A program made the translations under genes and the position numbers. DNA of 64,000 nucleotides from Streptomyces sp. SID12501 (GTDB lineage Bacteria; Actinomycetota; Actinomycetes; Streptomycetales; Streptomycetaceae): contig NZ_JAAGLU010000005.1 in NCBI RefSeq assembly GCF_010550245.1, positions 248,001-312,000 of the forward strand. Direction: 5' to 3'. Under the pieces are notes generated by a model, which saw only the letters and a list, made by a program, of their open reading frames with translations, made no database searches and was not told the origin of the DNA. How positions within the stretch are numbered: the first letter of the stretch is position 1; every line of letters starts with the position of its first letter. Below, piece by piece: positions 35,323-44,173 of this stretch.

Positions 35323-37313
35323 CGTCGCCCGGCTGGTTTTCCCAGCCTTACCCCCCGGAAGGCGCGAGCGCCGCCGAGGGTATCCGCAACCAGCTCGGCC
35401 GGCCCGAACTCGACCTGCTGACCATCCTGGTCCGCGAGTCCGCCCAGAACAGTTGGGACGCCCGACTCCGCACTTCATCCGTCCCGGTCGACTTCCGCAT
35501 TGATATGCGGACTGTTGGCCCCGCCCACACGGGAGCCTGGCGAGAGCTACTGCTCGGCGGCGCACCCGACAGTGCGGAAAACTTCCCGCTGCGTGACACC
35601 CTCCGGCGTGGCCAGATCCGGTTTCTCGCCGTGTCCGATCGCGGCACTCGCGGACTTGGAGGCCCCACCCGCGCCGATGATGCCGCAGGAACCGACCGTG
35701 ACTTCGTCTCTTTCATTCGCAACATAGGCGAGCCGCGAGATGTTGCACTGGGTGGTGGCACCTACGGCTTCGGCAAGGGCATTTTCTATCTCCTCTCCAA
35801 GTCCGGCACCGTCCTCGTGCACTCCCGTTGCCGAACCACACTGGGCGACCTCGAAACCCGGCTCATCGGCTGCACCCTTTGGAAAAGCTACAAGGCCACC
35901 GAGTCACGGGGAGATCGGCGTTACACCGGTCGACACTGGTGGGGAGACACATCGGGGGAAGTGATCGAACCTCTGGTCAGCCAGCAGGCGGAGGCGACGG
36001 CCCAGCGCCTGGGCCTCAGACCCTTCGGTCCCAACGAGACAGGCACCACCGTTGTCGTCATCGACCCCAATCTTGACGACCTCGCGCCGAACGAAGCGGC
36101 TGCCTACCTGGCCGAGACCGTCACTTGGCATCTGTGGCCAAAAATGGTCTCCGTGGGCCACAAGCCGCCTGCCATGTGTTTTTCCGTCACCTGCGACGGA
36201 ATCGAACACCCGGTGCCCGATCCGCGGGAGACGCGTCCGCTGAACATGTTCGTGTCCGCCTACGAAGTGATGACCGGTTCGGGCGGCATTGATCTGGAGT
36301 GCAGGAGACCCAAACGACATCTGGGCCGCCTCGGACTGGTCAAGCGGATCATGCCGCCGCTGGAGCCGACACGGGCGTCACGGATGCTCGACATCGAAAA
36401 CCTGGTCCACCACATCTGTCTCATGCGTCCGGCAGAGCTGGTCGTCACCTACCGGCCCGGGCCCAAGCCTCCCAGCGAGAACCAGGGCTATGCCGGTGTC
36501 TTCCGAGCGGACGTGAGCATGGACGAGATCTATGCCAAGGCCGAACCGCCGACGCACGATGCCTGGAACCCTCAGTCCCTCGCAAAGCCCGAGAGCACCT
36601 ACGTGCAGACCACCTTCAGCCGCATCAGCGAGGCTCTGGACGACCTGCTCTTCCTCGGCGGAGTCGCACGGCCAGGAGCCAGCAACGTCGCGCTGGGTGC
36701 AGCCAGTTCAATGTTCTCGGGCTTGGTGGGCGGTGCGTGGGGGATCGGTGGAGCCACCGCCTACACCAAGCCTGGTAGCACGATCACACGTGCCTCACGG
36801 CCAGAGGAGACGGACGAGGACGCCATCCCTTCGGCCTCAGGTCGTCCCACTCCTGAAGCAGCGCGGGGCATCGAGCAGGCCGCTGCCGGGGAAGGCGAGG
36901 GCTCCAGCAGTTTCGACACTGGTCTGCGGGCCTTCGGCGGCGTGCCGGAGCACAGCGGAATCGCCGCGCCACGACGTCGTCCGCGCGTGCAGTACGTCGG
37001 CGATCCCTACTACGACGATCACGACGACGTCTCCGTACTCGTCCAGGAGTTCCGCCTGCCGGTCCCGGGATCCCAACGGGTCCACATCGATCTTGCCGTC
37101 ACACTTCCCGGTTCGGGTGGGCGCGAGACCGATCCGCCGATCGGAGCGAGCATGCCCGTGCTCCTCGGTTGGGAGGACAGCAACGGTCTTCTGCACTCCT
37201 CGGAGGCGTGTGTGATCGAGGGCGGCGAGGCCGTCTGGCGCGCGCTCGTGCGCCCGGCACCGGACACCATGACAGAGATCGATATCAAGGTCGAGGCAGT
37301 GAGAGTCTCGTGA
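35319..37313 (+). CDS. MORC/MutL-like GHKL ATPase
   Basis: 664 residues from GTG 35319 overlapping the upstream stop. The N-terminal GHKL ATPase motifs are RESAQNSWDAR (motif I, E40/N44/D47), LAVSDRGTRGLGG (motif II, D107) and GGGTYGFGKG (motif III, 145-154). The middle resembles the S5-like transducer of MutL/MORC proteins. A Gly/Ser-rich linker (about 455-535) precedes a beta-rich C-terminal domain. Prokaryotic MORC-like ATPases are known from predicted restriction systems with Z1 helicases. Dimerisation on ATP binding to clamp DNA is the expected mode. Confidence 0.88.
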   Translation: MTSPGWFSQPYPPEGASAAEGIRNQLGRPELDLLTILVRESAQNSWDARLRTSSVPVDFRIDMRTVGPAHTGAWRELLLGGAPDSAENFPLRDTLRRGQIRFLAVSDRGTRGLGGPTRADDAAGTDRDFVSFIRNIGEPRDVALGGGTYGFGKGIFYLLSKSGTVLVHSRCRTTLGDLETRLIGCTLWKSYKATESRGDRRYTGRHWWGDTSGEVIEPLVSQQAEATAQRLGLRPFGPNETGTTVVVIDPNLDDLAPNEAAAYLAETVTWHLWPKMVSVGHKPPAMCFSVTCDGIEHPVPDPRETRPLNMFVSAYEVMTGSGGIDLECRRPKRHLGRLGLVKRIMPPLEPTRASRMLDIENLVHHICLMRPAELVVTYRPGPKPPSENQGYAGVFRADVSMDEIYAKAEPPTHDAWNPQSLAKPESTYVQTTFSRISEALDDLLFLGGVARPGASNVALGAASSMFSGLVGGAWGIGGATAYTKPGSTITRASRPEETDEDAIPSASGRPTPEAARGIEQAAAGEGEGSSSFDTGLRAFGGVPEHSGIAAPRRRPRVQYVGDPYYDDHDDVSVLVQEFRLPVPGSQRVHIDLAVTLPGSGGRETDPPIGASMPVLLGWEDSNGLLHSSEACVIEGGEAVWRALVRPAPDTMTEIDIKVEAVRVS

Positions 37314-38209
37314 CACGACGTGCTCTCCCGTATCGCGCTCCCTCCGAAGACGTCGTTGTCGTAGAACCCTGGCTGTTGGTGACCGATGACGGTGAAATTC
37401 CCCTGCCCGAGGCCCTGCCCGACTGGGACTACCAAATGGACCTGCACCTGCGCAGAACCGTCCGAGTCGATCTGCGGCAGGCCCGCTCTCAATCCGGCCT
37501 TCCGACGGATGCCGCTCTCATGCTCGCAGCCGTCTGGACGGCCACCGGATCCAATCTCAGTGGGCCGGCTCAGCATGTGCGACTGACCGACGACGGCACA
37601 CGCAAAGTAGACCTGGATGTGCAACTGCGTGGTGCCGATCTGGGCGGCTTGCTCCTCCTGGACACCGCACTCGTTCTGGCCGAGCGGCGAAGCGACGCCC
37701 GCCCCTCCTCACCACGTCGGGCAGGCTCCGTACTGTGGAGCGATCGGGATACGTTGCGGCTACAGGGCGATGCTCCGCAGTTCCCGATGGCTGTGATCGA
37801 CTTCGCCCGAACCTCCTTCCCTGACGGGGCGGCCTGGCACCTCCAGATCAGCGGCAGCCTGGAGAGCGCCACCATGGGGTCTTTGCTCCTGCTGATCAAC
37901 GAGCGCAACACGGTGACAGCAACCGCGTTCAAGAACGCAGGAAAACCCGGGCCGGTCGACCGGATCGTGCTCTCCGCGGTGTACGCGGATGCCGCTCGGA
38001 CCATGATCGAACACGCCCTCGCAATGGACGACTTCGTCGAGGACGGCGAATTTCCGGACGGTTCGCTGGGGGCCACCCTGGTCGGCCTCTTCGAGCAGTT
38101 GTTCCCCGGCCGGTCGATCACTGACATTCGTCTGCGTCGACACCAGTCACCTGCCCTGTTCGCATCGGATCTGCAGGCGGCAGTCAAGATCTTCGAGGTG
38201 TCGCGATGA
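37310..38209 (+). CDS. Unrecognised protein of the MORC/Z1 operon
   Basis: 299 residues from GTG 37310, overlapping the GHKL stop by 4 bases and overlapped by the next gene's ATG. The first 190 residues look beta-rich (alternating hydrophobic strands such as RKVDLDVQLRGADLGGLLLL and WHLQISGSLES). The last 100 are helical, with MIEHALAMDDFVE and ATLVGLFEQLFPGR. No nuclease, helicase or DNA-binding motif is visible. Tight coupling on both sides indicates a structural or adaptor subunit. I do not know the family. Confidence 0.75.
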   Translation: MTRRALPYRAPSEDVVVVEPWLLVTDDGEIPLPEALPDWDYQMDLHLRRTVRVDLRQARSQSGLPTDAALMLAAVWTATGSNLSGPAQHVRLTDDGTRKVDLDVQLRGADLGGLLLLDTALVLAERRSDARPSSPRRAGSVLWSDRDTLRLQGDAPQFPMAVIDFARTSFPDGAAWHLQISGSLESATMGSLLLLINERNTVTATAFKNAGKPGPVDRIVLSAVYADAARTMIEHALAMDDFVEDGEFPDGSLGATLVGLFEQLFPGRSITDIRLRRHQSPALFASDLQAAVKIFEVSR

Positions 38210-40035
38210 GTTTCCTTTATCCTCGGTTGCTCGCCGATCAGGCCAGACCGCTGTTCGAGGAGTACAGGCACCTGGCGACTGCCGAACTGACCGATCGAGC
38301 AACCGTCTCCCACGAATCTGCGGTGTACGTGGCCACTGGTGGAGACCGGATCTCCGCCGACCGGCTTCGAGAGCTGCGGACAGGTGTTGTCGATCTCGCC
38401 GCACGAGCGGGCTTTCCCGACGACTCCGACCGCGCGCGCAACGCCGATTTCGACCTCCAGCTCGCCGCTCTCCTGCACGCCGAGACGGGCATGGTGCCAG
38501 CCGAGGCAGCCTCCCGCGACGTCTGGGCCTTCCTAGCGCTCGTGCTGCTGCCGGACGTGGCTTTCTGGCGCTACCCCCAACCTCCCAAGGACCGTGTTCT
38601 CGGCACGGACCTCACCCGCCACGTATTCGGCCGGTTGTGGTGGCGTGCTCAACTCGTGCGCTCCCCCGGCACAACGGAGCCCTACAGTGCTCTCAAGATC
38701 CTCGGCGAGGCCGCTTTCGACCAGATCTACGCGCGCCGGGCCGCACTTGGCGGGAGTCCCCACCTGGTCCGCGCCATTCTCCGCGTCTGGAACGGCCTGG
38801 ACCTGGCTGGGCTCAACGAACGCGACACCCTTCGCGACTTCCTGAAGAGACTTTTGCGGCTCGCCCCGTTCGTCCTCTTCGACGGCATCGCGGAAGGTGC
38901 CCTGGACGACGAACTGCTCGCTGTCGCCCAAGAGTCCGTCGACGCGCAACGACCGACAGCCCCTCCTCCGGCGGCCGACACAAAGCAGTCCGGACAGACT
39001 GCCGGGGTTGTCGTCGAACCGGCTACTACCGCATCCCAGAAGGAAGACCCAGTGCGCTCCGCCGTCGCCCCGAGCGTCGAGCCCCGTCGTTTCAGGTCGG
39101 TGGAGATCTGTGCCGGAGCCGGGGCGCAGGCCCTCGGACTGGAGCGTGCGGGGTTCGACCCGGTGCTACTCGTCGACAGCAAAGCGGATGCCTGCTTCAC
39201 TATCGACCTCAACCGGCCCGCCTGGGACGTGATCTGCATGGACGTTGTCCAGTTCCATCCGAACATGCGCCAGGAGACGCTGGGGGTCGACCTGCTGAGC
39301 GGCGGACTTCCACGGGTGAAGTCATCGGCAACGGTTGGTCGTACGGAGGACACGGAGGAGCGCGCAGTCCTCCGTGCCTCGATCGGACTCGCATGTGCCA
39401 TGCGGCCGAAGGCCGTGCTGCTGGAGAACGTTCCGGACCTGGTCGAGAGCCCGCACTTCGAGACCGATCGCTTGTGGATCGAGTCCGCATTGCGAGATGC
39501 GGGCTACCGGGCGAGTTGGCGAGTCCTCAACGCAGCGGACTTCGGTGTACCGCAAAACCGCAGCAGCGGATTTCTGGTCGCCCTGCAGGAGCCGTACTTC
39601 TCCCGTTTCTCGTGGCCCGAGCCGGACCGGCTGCCGCCACCGACTGTGGGCCAGGTTCTCGGCCGGTCGATGGCCTCACGCGGTTGGCCCGGCGCGGAAC
39701 ACTGGATCAAGGGCGCGGACCGAGTCGCTCCAGCACTCGTAGGTGGCTCCGATCGACGGGGCGGCGGCGATCTCGGTCCCACCGGCAGCAAGAAGGCCTG
39801 GGCCTCACTGGGTGTGAACGGCAGCAGCCTCGGCGACGAACCTCCTGGTGCCGATTTTCCCCAGGGCGAGCATCCCAAACTGACCGTCGATCAAGCCGCG
39901 ATGATCCAGGCAATCCCGGAGAACTGGCGCTTCTTCGGAGGAAAAACATCCAGATATCGCCAAATTGGTCATGCTATGCCGCCCCCTCTCGCCACCGCAC
40001 TGGGCCGAGCCCTCGTGGTCGCCCTGGAAAGCTAA
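38206..40035 (+). CDS. DUF6339 domain fused to a C5-methyltransferase fold with catalytic cysteine replaced
   Basis: 609 residues, ATG overlapping the upstream stop. Residues 1-245 are a helical domain like DUF6339. A low-complexity linker (246-292) leads to a cytosine-5 methyltransferase fold: motif I VEICAGAGAQALG (about 299-311), motif VI LLENVPDL (E407-N408-V409), motif VIII GVPQNRSSG and motif X RQIGHAMPPP. The motif IV loop, normally GPPCQ, reads GGLPRVKSS (366-374), so the nucleophile is R370. It can still bind S-adenosylmethionine or DNA in principle but should not methylate. It is followed after 9 bases by a complete methyltransferase, suggesting a catalytic/non-catalytic pair. Confidence 0.85.
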   Translation: MSFLYPRLLADQARPLFEEYRHLATAELTDRATVSHESAVYVATGGDRISADRLRELRTGVVDLAARAGFPDDSDRARNADFDLQLAALLHAETGMVPAEAASRDVWAFLALVLLPDVAFWRYPQPPKDRVLGTDLTRHVFGRLWWRAQLVRSPGTTEPYSALKILGEAAFDQIYARRAALGGSPHLVRAILRVWNGLDLAGLNERDTLRDFLKRLLRLAPFVLFDGIAEGALDDELLAVAQESVDAQRPTAPPPAADTKQSGQTAGVVVEPATTASQKEDPVRSAVAPSVEPRRFRSVEICAGAGAQALGLERAGFDPVLLVDSKADACFTIDLNRPAWDVICMDVVQFHPNMRQETLGVDLLSGGLPRVKSSATVGRTEDTEERAVLRASIGLACAMRPKAVLLENVPDLVESPHFETDRLWIESALRDAGYRASWRVLNAADFGVPQNRSSGFLVALQEPYFSRFSWPEPDRLPPPTVGQVLGRSMASRGWPGAEHWIKGADRVAPALVGGSDRRGGGDLGPTGSKKAWASLGVNGSSLGDEPPGADFPQGEHPKLTVDQAAMIQAIPENWRFFGGKTSRYRQIGHAMPPPLATALGRALVVALES

Positions 40036-40044
40036 GATCGCCAG

Positions 40045-41406
40045 ATGTACAATCTCCGCCTCCTCGAACCCGAACCCATCACCGTCGTCGACCTGTTCTC
40101 CGGCTGCGGTGGTTTCACCCAGGGGTTTCACGAGTTCCGTCCCGAGGGCGCGGAGGACGGCGATCCCGTCTTCCACAGCATCGCGGCAGTCGAGCACAAC
40201 GCCGCTGCGGTTGCCACGTACGCCGCGAATTTCGGCAGTGGCCGCCCGGACAGGACCTTCCCGCAGGCTGGCGTCCACTTCGGAGACATCGAGAAGTGGG
40301 AGCCGACTCCGGATGCCCTCCACGCGGACGTGGTGGTCGGCGGACCTCCTTGTCAGGGTTTCTCGGCCTTGAACCGCAGCAAGAAGGGCAGCGATCGTAA
40401 CCGGCTGTGGGAGGAATATGTTCGCATCGTTGCCAAGATTCGCCCGAAGGTCTTCGTCATTGAGAACGTCGACCGCTTCCTCAAGTCGAACGAGTTCCTC
40501 AACCTCCTCAGCCAGGTCGAGGAAGGCGGCCTGCTGGCCGACTACGAACTTGTCGACCCTCCTGGGCACGAACCGACCGACACCGACGAGCAGAAGCACA
40601 AGCGGTACTTGCTCAACTCCGCCAACTACGGGGCAGTTCAAGCGCGCCGCCGAACGATCGTCATCGGAGTGCTTCGCGATGTCGACAATGGTCGCAGGAT
40701 GGCCTACCCCGCCGCGACACATGTCCGACGCCCCAAGCGCAACTCGGGCCTCCCGTCGAATCTGCAACTCGACGGCGCCCATGCCGAACCCTCGTTCTGG
40801 CAAGCCGTGCGGAGCGTGTTCGACGAGTCGGCCAAGCTCAAGATCGAAGGCACTGAGCTTCCGGATGGCAAGGACCACATCCCTGAAATCGATGCCGTGA
40901 TCCCGGGTGTCTTCACCACTCGCGACCTGCACTTCGGCCGAAATCCGGAACCTCTTTCAAGGGCTCGCTACCGCGCCATCCCGGAGGGGGGGAACCGCAA
41001 GGACCTGCGCAACAAGTGGTACACAGTGAATGAATCCGGTGAAATCCGCCTGTTCAACACTCCTGAACCTGCAGGTGTGAGAACAACGGTCGGCTACCTC
41101 TCCACCGCAAGTTGGGACAACCACAACACCGGCACAGGCGACGTTATGGGCCGGCTCCGCATGGATGAGCCCTCGGTCACCATTCGAACCGAGTTCTTCA
41201 AACCGGAGAAGGGCCGATACCTCCACCCGACGGAACCCCGTCCGATCACCCATTACGAAGCCGCTCGCATTCAAGGATTCCCCACCGACTTCCGCTGGTG
41301 CGGATCGAAGACGGAGATCGCTACACAGATCGGCAACGCGGTGCCTATCCCTCTCGGGAAAGCCATTGCCGAGGCGATTCATACGTACCTGCACGGAAAC
41401 GCCTGA
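40045..41406 (+). CDS. DNA cytosine-5 methyltransferase
   Basis: 453 residues, ATG 40045, 9 bases after the pseudo-methyltransferase. The intact motifs are I VVDLFSGCGGFTQG, IV VVGGPPCQGFSALN (C103), VI FVIENVDRF, VIII with ARRRTIVIG, IX and X TQIGNAVPIPLG. The target-recognition region lies between about 215 and 385. It should modify host DNA as the protective arm of the system. Its specificity cannot be predicted by eye. It ends 7 bases before a convergent gene. Confidence 0.92.
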   Translation: MYNLRLLEPEPITVVDLFSGCGGFTQGFHEFRPEGAEDGDPVFHSIAAVEHNAAAVATYAANFGSGRPDRTFPQAGVHFGDIEKWEPTPDALHADVVVGGPPCQGFSALNRSKKGSDRNRLWEEYVRIVAKIRPKVFVIENVDRFLKSNEFLNLLSQVEEGGLLADYELVDPPGHEPTDTDEQKHKRYLLNSANYGAVQARRRTIVIGVLRDVDNGRRMAYPAATHVRRPKRNSGLPSNLQLDGAHAEPSFWQAVRSVFDESAKLKIEGTELPDGKDHIPEIDAVIPGVFTTRDLHFGRNPEPLSRARYRAIPEGGNRKDLRNKWYTVNESGEIRLFNTPEPAGVRTTVGYLSTASWDNHNTGTGDVMGRLRMDEPSVTIRTEFFKPEKGRYLHPTEPRPITHYEAARIQGFPTDFRWCGSKTEIATQIGNAVPIPLGKAIAEAIHTYLHGNA

Positions 41407-41413
41407 CGCCCCT

Positions 41414-42046
41414 TCACCCATCGCCCCCTTCCGCCTCGAAGTGCATCTGAGCCCGGTCCAACACGTCATCCGCATCGCGACCGTGCGCCCGGAGCCAGTG
41501 AAGAAGGTCCGCAATGGCACCGACCACTGCCTCCTCCGCCACAGTTGCACCCAGGCGGCTTGAACCAGCTGCGGTCGGCAGCTTTGCCCCGCAGTAGAGG
41601 CCGAGCATCTGCTCCGCTCTTGCCACATGAGGGCGTCCACTGTGGCCGTTGGCCGAGGTCAGCGTGGTGGAGAGCTCACACCACGTCACTTTCCGGTCGG
41701 CGAAGAGTTGCACGCCCCAGCGGTCGGCAGCGAAGGTGATGAGCCCCATACCCCGCCCCGATTCGGAGTTGACGTCCTCGCTGAGAAGTGTTGGCAGAGC
41801 GCGCGTGTCGGGGTCATAGACCTCGATCCGCAGATGGGTTCCCTTCATCGCCACAGCGAGGGTAGTGGGAGTACCGGGACCGACATGAGTGATCACATTG
41901 GAGACCAGCTCGCTGACGCAAAGTTGAGCCGCGTCGATGAGCTCGTCCAGGCCCCACAACCCCAAGTGGACCCGCAGCACGCGTCGCAGGCCCGCCACTT
42001 CCTCGGGCTCCGCCAGAAAGTGAAGGTCCCACGGCTTTCGTGACAT
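41414..42046 (-). CDS. HATPase_c_2 anti-sigma-like ATP-binding protein
   Basis: 210 residues, ATG 42044-42046. The RsbW/SpoIIAB-like GHKL domain has LCVSELVSNVITH (N box), VYDPDTRALP (G1 region) and SGRGMGLITFAADRWG (G2). A helical extension of about 65 residues follows, which is unusual for these short kinases. It is transcribed divergently from an HTH/DUF397 pair. This trio matches the AbaA/WhiJ-type gene sets repeated many times in Streptomyces genomes and linked to development. Its partner sigma or anti-anti-sigma factor is not in the window. Confidence 0.82.
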   Translation of the reverse strand: MSRKPWDLHFLAEPEEVAGLRRVLRVHLGLWGLDELIDAAQLCVSELVSNVITHVGPGTPTTLAVAMKGTHLRIEVYDPDTRALPTLLSEDVNSESGRGMGLITFAADRWGVQLFADRKVTWCELSTTLTSANGHSGRPHVARAEQMLGLYCGAKLPTAAGSSRLGATVAEEAVVGAIADLLHWLRAHGRDADDVLDRAQMHFEAEGGDG

Positions 42047-42271
42047 ACATGCTTCCCGGATCACGAAGACCCCTCTCGTCGCATGTCGCCTCCCCTGACC
42101 CCACATGATCAGCGGAGAGTTGCACGCACTCACAGCGAGTTGCGTCACCGGAAGCATGGACTGGGCGTATCCCTTTATGCAATGTGCACGACGGGATTCC
42201 CACTTACGAGTGATTGGCAAGCAGCTCCCTTGGCGCAAGACTGAACGCCCGCTATCCGAAAGAGGGTTGAA

Positions 42272-43120
42272 GTGGCCGGTTCACCGACGGCACGGCGTCG
42301 TCGTCTCTCGATCGAGCTGAAGAAGCTCCGCGAGAAGAGCGCGTTCACGTGCGCCCAGGTCGGCGAGGCGCTGGACTGGAGCGGCTCCAAGGTCAACCGC
42401 ATGGAGACGGGCAGCGGCAGGGTCCAGCCGTCCGACATCGATGCCCTGTGCCGGTTCTACGCCACTAGCGACGAGCTGCGCGAATTCCTCAAGTCGCTGG
42501 CTCGGCAGGCCAAGACGCGCGGTTGGTGGCAGGTGCACGGCGCCGGCGTCCCGGAATGGTTCAACATCTACATCGGCCTGGAGCAGGACGCCTCCACACT
42601 CCGCCAGTACCAGTGCGAGTTGCTGCCGGGCCTGATGCAGACCCCGGCCTACACGGGCGAACTCCACAAGACCGGCGCACACATGTCCACGGAAGACATC
42701 GACCGTGCCGTGCGGGTACGTATGGAGCGCCAGGCCATGCTGACGCAGCCAGGCGCCCCCGACGCATGGTTCATCGTGAACGAGGGCGCTCTGCGCAACG
42801 TCATCGGCGATCGGGCCTTGATGCGAGAGCAGCTTGAACGTGTCCTGGACGCTTCCGAGTTGCCAAGCGTGACCTTGCAGGTCCTCGCCTTCGACTCAGG
42901 CACCTACCCCGCGACCGGCTCGTTCACGATGCTCGGCTTCCCTGATCAGGCAGATCCGGACATCGTGTATCGGGACGGCATCACCGACGCCGTCTATCTT
43001 GAGGGCGAGCATCATGTCCGTGAGTACACCCGGGCCTTCGACGGCCTCAGGGCCGCGGCCTTGAGCCCTCAGCGTTCCGGTCAACTGATCAAGTCCGTTC
43101 TGAAGGAATACGCACGATGA
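42272..43120 (+). CDS. XRE-family regulator with DUF5753 domain (WhiJ/Scr1-like)
   Basis: 282 residues from GTG 42272 with GAGGG nine bases upstream. The N-terminal HTH (RLSIELKKLREKSAFTCAQV then WSGSKVNRMETG) is followed by a DUF5753 domain containing FNIYIGLEQDASTLRQYQCE and LLPGLMQTPAY. Such proteins repress or gate development with a small DUF397 partner. Here the partner overlaps by 4 bases. The pair resembles the Scr1/Scr2 toxin-antitoxin-like modules. Confidence 0.9.
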   Translation: MAGSPTARRRRLSIELKKLREKSAFTCAQVGEALDWSGSKVNRMETGSGRVQPSDIDALCRFYATSDELREFLKSLARQAKTRGWWQVHGAGVPEWFNIYIGLEQDASTLRQYQCELLPGLMQTPAYTGELHKTGAHMSTEDIDRAVRVRMERQAMLTQPGAPDAWFIVNEGALRNVIGDRALMREQLERVLDASELPSVTLQVLAFDSGTYPATGSFTMLGFPDQADPDIVYRDGITDAVYLEGEHHVREYTRAFDGLRAAALSPQRSGQLIKSVLKEYAR

Positions 43121-43362
43121 GCACTGCACGATCCAAGGACGACGGCCCCCCGACGTGGTTCACGTCGTCGTACAGCAACGGCGCGGGGGGCGAGTGCGTT
43201 GAGTGTGCGCGCACTGGCGACGGCGCTCTTGTACGTGACTCCAAAAGTACTGGAGGGCCTGTCATCGTTGTTCGAGGTCAAGGCTGGCAGACCTTCATAC
43301 GAGCCCTGAACAAGAGGGAGTTGAAAGGCTGGTTCCGTGACCGCACAGGTTCGACGGCGTGA
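43117..43362 (+). CDS. DUF397 protein (BldB/Scr2-like)
   Basis: 81 residues, ATGA overlap with the HTH gene. DUF397 hallmarks are WFTSSYSNGAGGECVECA near the N-terminus, VRDSKSTGGPVIVV and the C-terminal WQTFIRALNK. It acts with the upstream HTH protein, in which the pair can form a repressive or toxic complex. A hairpin follows at 43377-43425. Confidence 0.92.
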   Translation: MSTARSKDDGPPTWFTSSYSNGAGGECVECARTGDGALVRDSKSTGGPVIVVRGQGWQTFIRALNKRELKGWFRDRTGSTA

Positions 43363-43376
43363 CGGGTGCGGTAGGC

Positions 43377-43425
43377 GGTGGGCGGTTGGATGTGCGAGAA
43401 AGCTGGCTCTCCAACACCGCCCACC
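43377..43425 (+). terminator. Hairpin after the DUF397 gene
   Basis: Arms GGTGGGCGGTTGG (43377-43389) and CCAACACCGCCCACC (43411-43425) pair with a 2-base bulge and a 21-base loop. Confidence 0.55.
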
Positions 43426-43531
43426 ACCCTCGACCGCCTCGTTCAGGCCCCCTTCATGTTCCTGTCGGCCACCACTCCCAGGCTGTTTGGCGGACGCCCA
43501 GGGTCTCGGGTGACGACGTGCGACGAGTGCC

Positions 43532-44173
43532 TCAGTCCGCCCCATCACTGAGGAAGAACTCAGAGGCCAGCACAGCGGGACCTTCAGCCTGAGCCGCCTC
43601 GAATGCCTCATTGAGCACCTTCACGAACTTACGCGAGCGCTGTTCGTGGATCATGTTCTGTCGCCAGCCGCTCCCCAGTAAAGTCCAGAAATCGCGCCCC
43701 ACTTCTCCCCGGAAGAGACGCTGCGCGTTGATCCGAACGACTGCGTCCGCCACTGGACCGCCAGCCAGTACATACTGCGTGTGCCAGAAGCTGATGATCA
43801 TGTTGATGTACGTAAACTGCCGCCACCGATGTGGCGTAAGACGAACGGGTAGCGGCCCCCAGCACACTCGAAGGTCGGCATCTTCTAGAGCAGCGGTCAG
43901 AAGCTCCCTGTGAATGGCGTTCCTTGCATCAGCCTGGCTGATCGCTGTCTGTCGAGCCTGGTGCCGGAGAGAAGTGACTGCACCGAGCAAAGCGGCAGCG
44001 GTCAGCGGGACTGAGATAGCCGCGTAGGTCTGGCTGATCTCACTGAGTGTCGACCAATCCATCCCTCCTGGGGTTGCCCATTGAAGCAGAAGGGGGATCC
44101 CAGGGAGGGCAAGCACAGTTACGACCCCCGCTGCTATCCACTCCAGCGTTCGACGTTTTGGCTTATATTGCAA
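43532..44173 (-). CDS. DUF6082 membrane protein
   Basis: 213 residues, apparently from TTG 44171-44173 with GGAAGGAAAC directly upstream. Two N-terminal membrane helices (about 11-32 and 48-68) are followed by a helical cytosolic domain containing RQTAISQADARNAIHRELL, YINMIISFWHTQYVL and FWTLLGSGWRQNMI. DUF6082 proteins are frequent in Streptomyces and have no known role. Confidence 0.75.
   Translation of the reverse strand: MQYKPKRRTLEWIAAGVVTVLALPGIPLLLQWATPGGMDWSTLSEISQTYAAISVPLTAAALLGAVTSLRHQARQTAISQADARNAIHRELLTAALEDADLRVCWGPLPVRLTPHRWRQFTYINMIISFWHTQYVLAGGPVADAVVRINAQRLFRGEVGRDFWTLLGSGWRQNMIHEQRSRKFVKVLNEAFEAAQAEGPAVLASEFFLSDGAD

Noticed and set aside
31039..41406. Island as a known DISARM, BREX or Dnd system
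   Set aside because: None of the hallmark genes (DrmA/DrmB, PglZ/BrxC, DndCDE) is present; the Z1, GHKL and DUF4420 set is different.
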